From Hyphococcus flavus (lineage in GTDB: Bacteria > Pseudomonadota > Alphaproteobacteria > Caulobacterales > Parvularculaceae), in contig NZ_CP118166.1 of the NCBI RefSeq assembly GCF_028748065.1, forward strand, positions 3,239,501 through 3,303,500: a DNA stretch of 64,000 nt, read 5' to 3'. The translations under genes were made by a program, and so were the position numbers. Positions 60,146 to 64,000 of this stretch are shown in pieces; the first letter of the stretch is position 1; each line of letters opens with the position of its first letter. Under the pieces are notes generated by a model, which worked only from the letters and a program-made list of their open reading frames with translations, did not search any database and was not told the DNA's origin.

Positions 60146-61228
60146 TCACAGCTTGCTTGGCAATTTCCCCGGAGGCGGCTGCTGCTGCGAGATGCAGTGA
60201 AAGGACCCGCCGCCCGTCAAAATATGAGAAGAATCAATCGCAAAAAAATGCGGTCGGTCTATTTCGGCTTTCAGAATTTCGATCGCCTCGTTTGAGGGAT
60301 CAGAATGACCGGATAAAGCGCCATAACAAGGCATGATGACCGCGTTGTTCGAGATATAAAAATTCATGTGACTTGCGGCGGCGGGTTCGCCATCAAGCAA
60401 CACCCTGCCAGGCGAAGGAATAGTAATCACCTCAAGCTTACTGCCGCCAGCATTAGTAGACTGGGAAAGAACCTTTTCAACCTCGCCCAGCACTTTCGCA
60501 TTAGGATCGTCATTGCCAGTCGGCCGCATACAGACAACTTTTCCTGGCGCGATAAAACGCGCAAGGTTATCGATATGGCCGTCTGTGTGATCACCCTCCA
60601 GTCCTTCATCAAGCCAGATCACTTTCGCAGCGCCCAGTGCAGACTTCAAGACTTCCTCAACATCGCGTTCGCTCATATTCGGATTTCGATTTCTATTGAG
60701 CAAGCACTGACGTGTCGTAAGGAATGTGCCTTCTCCGTCCGTTTCAAGAGCGCCGCCCTCGCCGATGAAATCTTCAAACTTGCGCAAGCGCATATCTGAG
60801 AAGCGTGCAATCTCTTCAGCGATTTTTTCATCGGACGGCAGCAAATATTTTCCGCCCCAACCGTTGAATGAGAACGCGCTCGCTGCGAGCGCACCGTCTT
60901 CGGTCTTAACGAAAATCGGCCCCGTGTCGCGCAGCCATATATCGCCGATTGGCGCATCGTGGAGAGTCAAAAGGTCCGGCTCGGGCAACCGGCTGCGCAT
61001 AATTTCTGCAGCCGCCAGCGCCTCCCGGCCATTCGCCAACACGTTTACACGCTCGCCGCGCTCAGCGGATGAAGCTCCGCCTGGAAACAGGATCGCCCGA
61101 ATGAAGTCTTCAACCTCGGCTCTCGCCGGGCCCAGATCATTCTCCCATAGATCTGGCGCACTGGGCCACCCAATCCAGACGGCGTCGTGACGTTCCCATT
61201 CGGCAGGCTGACGACGGAGCGAGTACAT
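60146..61228 (-). CDS. aguA: Agmatine deiminase (peptidyl-arginine deiminase family)
   Basis: 360 residues. Converts agmatine to N-carbamoylputrescine and ammonia in polyamine synthesis. Start ATG 61228 (AGGAAAGGAAA site) gives the family N-terminus RRQPAEWERHDAVWIGWPS; the frame open to 61345 would read through the riboswitch and is rejected. Motifs: APIGDIWLRDTGPIFV, EGGALETDGEGTFLTT, DGHIDNLARFI and catalytic Cys345 in LTGGGSFHCISQQ. Its N-carbamoylputrescine amidase partner is not in the window. Divergent from the riboswitch-TonB receptor unit. Confidence 0.95.
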   Translation of the reverse strand: MYSLRRQPAEWERHDAVWIGWPSAPDLWENDLGPARAEVEDFIRAILFPGGASSAERGERVNVLANGREALAAAEIMRSRLPEPDLLTLHDAPIGDIWLRDTGPIFVKTEDGALAASAFSFNGWGGKYLLPSDEKIAEEIARFSDMRLRKFEDFIGEGGALETDGEGTFLTTRQCLLNRNRNPNMSERDVEEVLKSALGAAKVIWLDEGLEGDHTDGHIDNLARFIAPGKVVCMRPTGNDDPNAKVLGEVEKVLSQSTNAGGSKLEVITIPSPGRVLLDGEPAAASHMNFYISNNAVIMPCYGALSGHSDPSNEAIEILKAEIDRPHFFAIDSSHILTGGGSFHCISQQQPPPGKLPSKL

Positions 61229-61258
61229 GAATGCTTTTTCCTTTCCTGTGCACGGATA

Positions 61259-61287
61259 TTGCCGAGCCCGCGTACCGTCCGTATATA
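61259..61287 (+). promoter_or_regulatory. Promoter of the FMN riboswitch-receptor unit
   Basis: TTGCCG (61259-61264) and TATATA (61282-61287) are separated by 17 bp. The RNA would start near 61294, where a perfect inverted repeat GCGGAA-TG-TTCCGC (61295-61308) sits just before the aptamer. Confidence 0.65.
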
Positions 61288-61317
61288 GGCTGCTGCGGAA
61301 TGTTCCGCGACATAGAA

Positions 61318-61475
<158 letters not shown>

Positions 61476-61652
61476 TTGCGTGAGAAGCATGGCGAATCCG
61501 TTGTGGCGGGTCGCCTGCTGATGGCAATGCGTTAGGGCGGAGCGCCGCCTACAACCGTATTGTTTGCGCATCTTGCCAGCTTCATCGCTGGCGGCTTTCC
61601 CTTGTCATCCCTGTTTTTAAGGATGCTGCATGTCAGCATCAGGACGGGTGTG
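61476..61652 (+). promoter_or_regulatory. Expression platform and leader of the TonB receptor gene
   Basis: Holds pairings that exclude each other: 61501-61509 can pair with 61545-61554 (9 bp, one bulge), or 61536-61540 can pair locally with 61545-61549. Further on are a 6-bp hairpin (61575-61580/61587-61592), a CATCC/GGATG pairing (61606-61610/61621-61625), and a 7-bp hairpin (61622-61628/61634-61640) just before the AGGA ribosome site at 61641-61644. No classic terminator with a U-run is obvious, so control of translation is more likely. Confidence 0.55.
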
Positions 61653-61653
61653 A
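61630..61653 (+). CDS. Possible seven-codon leader ORF overlapping the receptor start
   Basis: ATG 61630 with AAGGA six bases upstream encodes MSASGRV and stops at TGA 61651-61653, whose A is the first base of the receptor ATG (TGATG). The frame spans the last leader hairpin and the receptor ribosome site. It may couple translation, but chance is possible for so short a frame. Confidence 0.3.
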   Translation: MSASGRV

Positions 61654-64000
61654 TGCGTAAAGAGTTATTGTTCGGCTTGAGCATTGGTTGCGTTTTGGTT
61701 GCGCAGGCGCATGGGCAGACACAGCCTGTAGATGAGATCATCGTCGTCGCCGACCCGCTGGAGCTTATTGAGCTTGAAGAAAGCCGGGCGGTCATGGGAC
61801 TTGACCTCTCTTATGCAGAAGCGCCGCGATCAGTAAATGTCATCAGCGATGCAACCATCGAAAGGTTCAGCATCGAGACGGTCGATGATCTCGCCGCTTT
61901 TGCGCCGGGAACCTTTACGGGCAGTTTTTTTGGCGTGCCGGGGGCTGTGTCATTACGCGGCAACCGTGCGGACACATACTTTCGTGGCTTCAAGCGGGTA
62001 GAAAACCCCGGCACGTTTCCGACGCCGCTTGGCGCGAGCGAGCGGATCGAAATCGTCAAGGGACCGACCCCGGCGATTTACGGTGCGGGCCGTGTCGGCG
62101 GGCTGTTGAATATCACGCCGCTCACCGCCCGAACCGCGAAGGAAGTTCGCGATGAAGGTCATTTGCTTTCACTAAGCGGAACGCTTGGGTCCTATAACAA
62201 GCGCATTATCCGCGGCGATGGCGGTATCGCATTTGACCTTGGCGGCTATGACGCAGGCCTTTACGCCCATGCCGAATACGAAAATTCAGACAGTTTTTAT
62301 CGCGGCATTGAGCCTGAACGAACCCTGGTGCAATCGGCGTTCACGCTCGCCGGCGATAATATCGAGATGGAGCTTGGCGGCGCTTTTTTTTCCTCAAACG
62401 GCTACAAGCAAACGCCAGGCTGGAACCGCGTAACGCAAGACCTGATTGACAACGGCGTTTACATCACTGGCCGCGACACTGATCTTGCCGACCTGAATGG
62501 AGACGGCAAGCTGACGCCTGATGAAGTAGACGCCGCTGTAGGGTCTTTCTTCGGCACATCCAACATCCGGCAATTCGTCGATTTTGGCGTCTTTCCCGCT
62601 CCGGCTTTCGAACTCGATACCGGCGTCGGAACGGGAACCCTCAGCGCGCGCACCGTTTTTATTTCCAATAACGATATCGCCGACGCCGAGACCTTAACTG
62701 CCTATGCCGATCTCGGATGGTCCGCCGGCAATGGCGAGCTTCGCATACAAGGCTTTTTCGACTCGATGGAAAGCGCGCTTTATCAAAGTTACGGTTTTGC
62801 GGCTGAGTATATTTCGGATGTTTACGAACTGCGCGGCAGTTATGCGTTCGGCTGGAACATCGGACCGGTCGTTATTGATTCAATATTCGGCGCGTCATGG
62901 CGGTCCTATGACAACACGACCCGTCAGACTTTTCTGTCAGGCTATCTTGTCCTTGACCGGCGCGATCTGACCGTTGGACCGGCGGGCAATGATATTTTCG
63001 ACGATCCTTTCTCCGTGGAGCCGAACGGCATCGACTGGGACACCGATCTTGATAGCCGCTGGACCGATCTCGCCTTTTTTACGGCGAATGACGTCGCGCT
63101 AACGGATCGGTTTCATTTGCTCGCCAGTTTGCGGCTCGACCGGTTTTCCGCCTCATCGATTAATACGGGCGCGACGATTTTCGATCCTGGCCTTGGCTTC
63201 ACGCAGTTCGAAGCCGATGAATTCACGCCAAGCTATGAATTCTCCCTGCGATATGACGCGCTCGACTGGCTCTCATTCTATGGAACCTACGCTGAAAACA
63301 ATGCGCTCGAAACAAACGACGGCGGCGGCATTGAAGTCGACCGGATCGCGCAGGGAAACTTTGTGGCGGATTCCGACCTTTTCGAAGCCGGATTGAAAAT
63401 AAAACGCCGCGATCTTGTAGGCTCGCTCGCTTTTTACGATCAAAACCGAACCCGACAGGACCCGTTCGGCAATCTCGATGAGGAACAATCAAAAGGAGTT
63501 GAAGGAGAGCTGCGTTATCTTCTTAGCGACGCCTTCAGCCTCAACGGTGCGGTCACCTGGCAACAAACTGAAGTCAGCGCGCCAGGACAATGCGGCTCCG
63601 GAAACGGGGAATTTGTCGTTATCCCGCCAGTACGCGCTGGCGTTTCACCCTTTGACGGTTATGGCGGTCTCTTCGCGGCGCTGAACGCGTCTTGCCTGGC
63701 GGAGCTTCAGGATGGATACGTTCGCAATACGGCCCCGGAATGGCTCGCCTCAGGGTTTCTCACCTATACTGGCCCGTACACCGATGTCGGCTCCTTTGGC
63801 GCATCGGCAGGCGTTGTTTATGTGGGCGAGACAGGCGGAAAAATTGACGGCGCCGTCACCCTGCCCGACTATATTCTCGCAAAGGCGGCGTTCTTTTACG
63901 AATTCCGCAACCTGTCGCTGATCGTCAACATCGATAACCTTTTCGATAAACGCCATTTCATCCCGGTGCAGAATGTCTATGAGGAAGTCGGCGCCCTCCC
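61653..64000 (+). CDS. TonB-dependent outer-membrane receptor under FMN riboswitch control (3' end outside window)
   Basis: 782 codons are present and the frame is open at the edge; the VNIDNLFDKRHFIPVQN block suggests only a few dozen residues are missing. Signal peptide 1-21 (LLFGLSIGCVLVAQAHG), a TonB-box-like DEIIVVA, and a plug domain with SYAEAPRSVNVISDATIERF, VSLRGNRADTYFRG and IEIVKGPTPAIYGAGRVGG, as in siderophore-type receptors. The rest is a beta-barrel. Residues 280-291 (DLNGDGKLTPDE) form a canonical EF-hand calcium loop in a barrel loop. ATG 61653 has AGGA eight bases upstream; ATG 61623 is an in-frame alternative. The riboswitch suggests flavin or riboflavin as substrate, which is inference. 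Confidence 0.93.
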   Translation, partial: MRKELLFGLSIGCVLVAQAHGQTQPVDEIIVVADPLELIELEESRAVMGLDLSYAEAPRSVNVISDATIERFSIETVDDLAAFAPGTFTGSFFGVPGAVSLRGNRADTYFRGFKRVENPGTFPTPLGASERIEIVKGPTPAIYGAGRVGGLLNITPLTARTAKEVRDEGHLLSLSGTLGSYNKRIIRGDGGIAFDLGGYDAGLYAHAEYENSDSFYRGIEPERTLVQSAFTLAGDNIEMELGGAFFSSNGYKQTPGWNRVTQDLIDNGVYITGRDTDLADLNGDGKLTPDEVDAAVGSFFGTSNIRQFVDFGVFPAPAFELDTGVGTGTLSARTVFISNNDIADAETLTAYADLGWSAGNGELRIQGFFDSMESALYQSYGFAAEYISDVYELRGSYAFGWNIGPVVIDSIFGASWRSYDNTTRQTFLSGYLVLDRRDLTVGPAGNDIFDDPFSVEPNGIDWDTDLDSRWTDLAFFTANDVALTDRFHLLASLRLDRFSASSINTGATIFDPGLGFTQFEADEFTPSYEFSLRYDALDWLSFYGTYAENNALETNDGGGIEVDRIAQGNFVADSDLFEAGLKIKRRDLVGSLAFYDQNRTRQDPFGNLDEEQSKGVEGELRYLLSDAFSLNGAVTWQQTEVSAPGQCGSGNGEFVVIPPVRAGVSPFDGYGGLFAALNASCLAELQDGYVRNTAPEWLASGFLTYTGPYTDVGSFGASAGVVYVGETGGKIDGAVTLPDYILAKAAFFYEFRNLSLIVNIDNLFDKRHFIPVQNVYEEVGAL

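Overview
The window is a chromosomal segment of an alphaproteobacterium. Evidence is the gene content and order: clpS-clpA, a phasin, eno with ftsB and pdhA a few genes away, gatCAB, ruvX, and pyrB followed by plsY-dprA-topA-rnr. Secreted peptidases, an exosortase A locus and a TonB-dependent receptor suggest an aquatic, Parvularculales- or Hyphomonadaceae-like heterotroph, but the order cannot be fixed from sequence alone. Coding density is high. I see no rRNA, tRNA, transposase, prophage or CRISPR array.

Layout. 1-3.2 kb (minus): glutathione-dependent formaldehyde detoxification (adhC, VOC protein, fghA cut by the window edge), interrupted by an AT-rich DUF2971 gene and by a small conserved gene flanked by an inverted 30-bp repeat pair. 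3.4-8.9 kb (plus): threonine breakdown (kbl-tdh), an OmpA-like protein, and a ridA/DUF482/DUF2007/HIT group with stop-start overlaps. 8.9-9.2 kb: a structured non-coding region ending in a strong terminator. 9.2-18.1 kb: secreted beta-propeller protein, clpS-clpA, phasin, SPOR-tailed D,D-carboxypeptidase, a palindrome-rich intergenic element, acs. 18.2-23.8 kb: exosortase A/EPS genes (XrtA-EpsI fusion, amidotransferase, BcsL-like acyltransferase, glycosyltransferase). 23.9-30 kb: amine oxidase, pdhA, ftsB, subtilase, GNAT, eno. 30-35.9 kb: Cys-rich lipoprotein, rpmF, small exported proteins, cysK, M20 peptidase. 36-41.1 kb: gatB, hydrolase, desaturase, gatA, gatC. 41-54.7 kb: secreted HExxH protein, ruvX, pyrB, an AT-rich reverse-strand lipoprotein gene where pyrC is commonly found, plsY, dprA, topA, PepSY-like protein, M23 lipoprotein, rnr. 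54.7-61.2 kb: oligopeptidase B, exported MsrA, M3 peptidase lipoprotein, agmatine deiminase. 61.3-64 kb: an FMN riboswitch in front of a TonB-dependent receptor that runs off the window.

The most interesting locus is the last. A complete FMN aptamer with a good promoter precedes, with no gene between, a TonB-dependent outer-membrane receptor, which points to flavin-controlled outer-membrane uptake, plausibly of riboflavin or a flavin. The leader also holds competing hairpins and a seven-codon reading frame whose stop overlaps the receptor start, and the receptor carries an EF-hand-type loop. Other regulatory structures include an 11-bp hairpin with a U-tract that buries the eno Shine-Dalgarno, and two stacked hairpins abutting the pyrB start. 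All functional calls rest on reading motifs; no database search was run.
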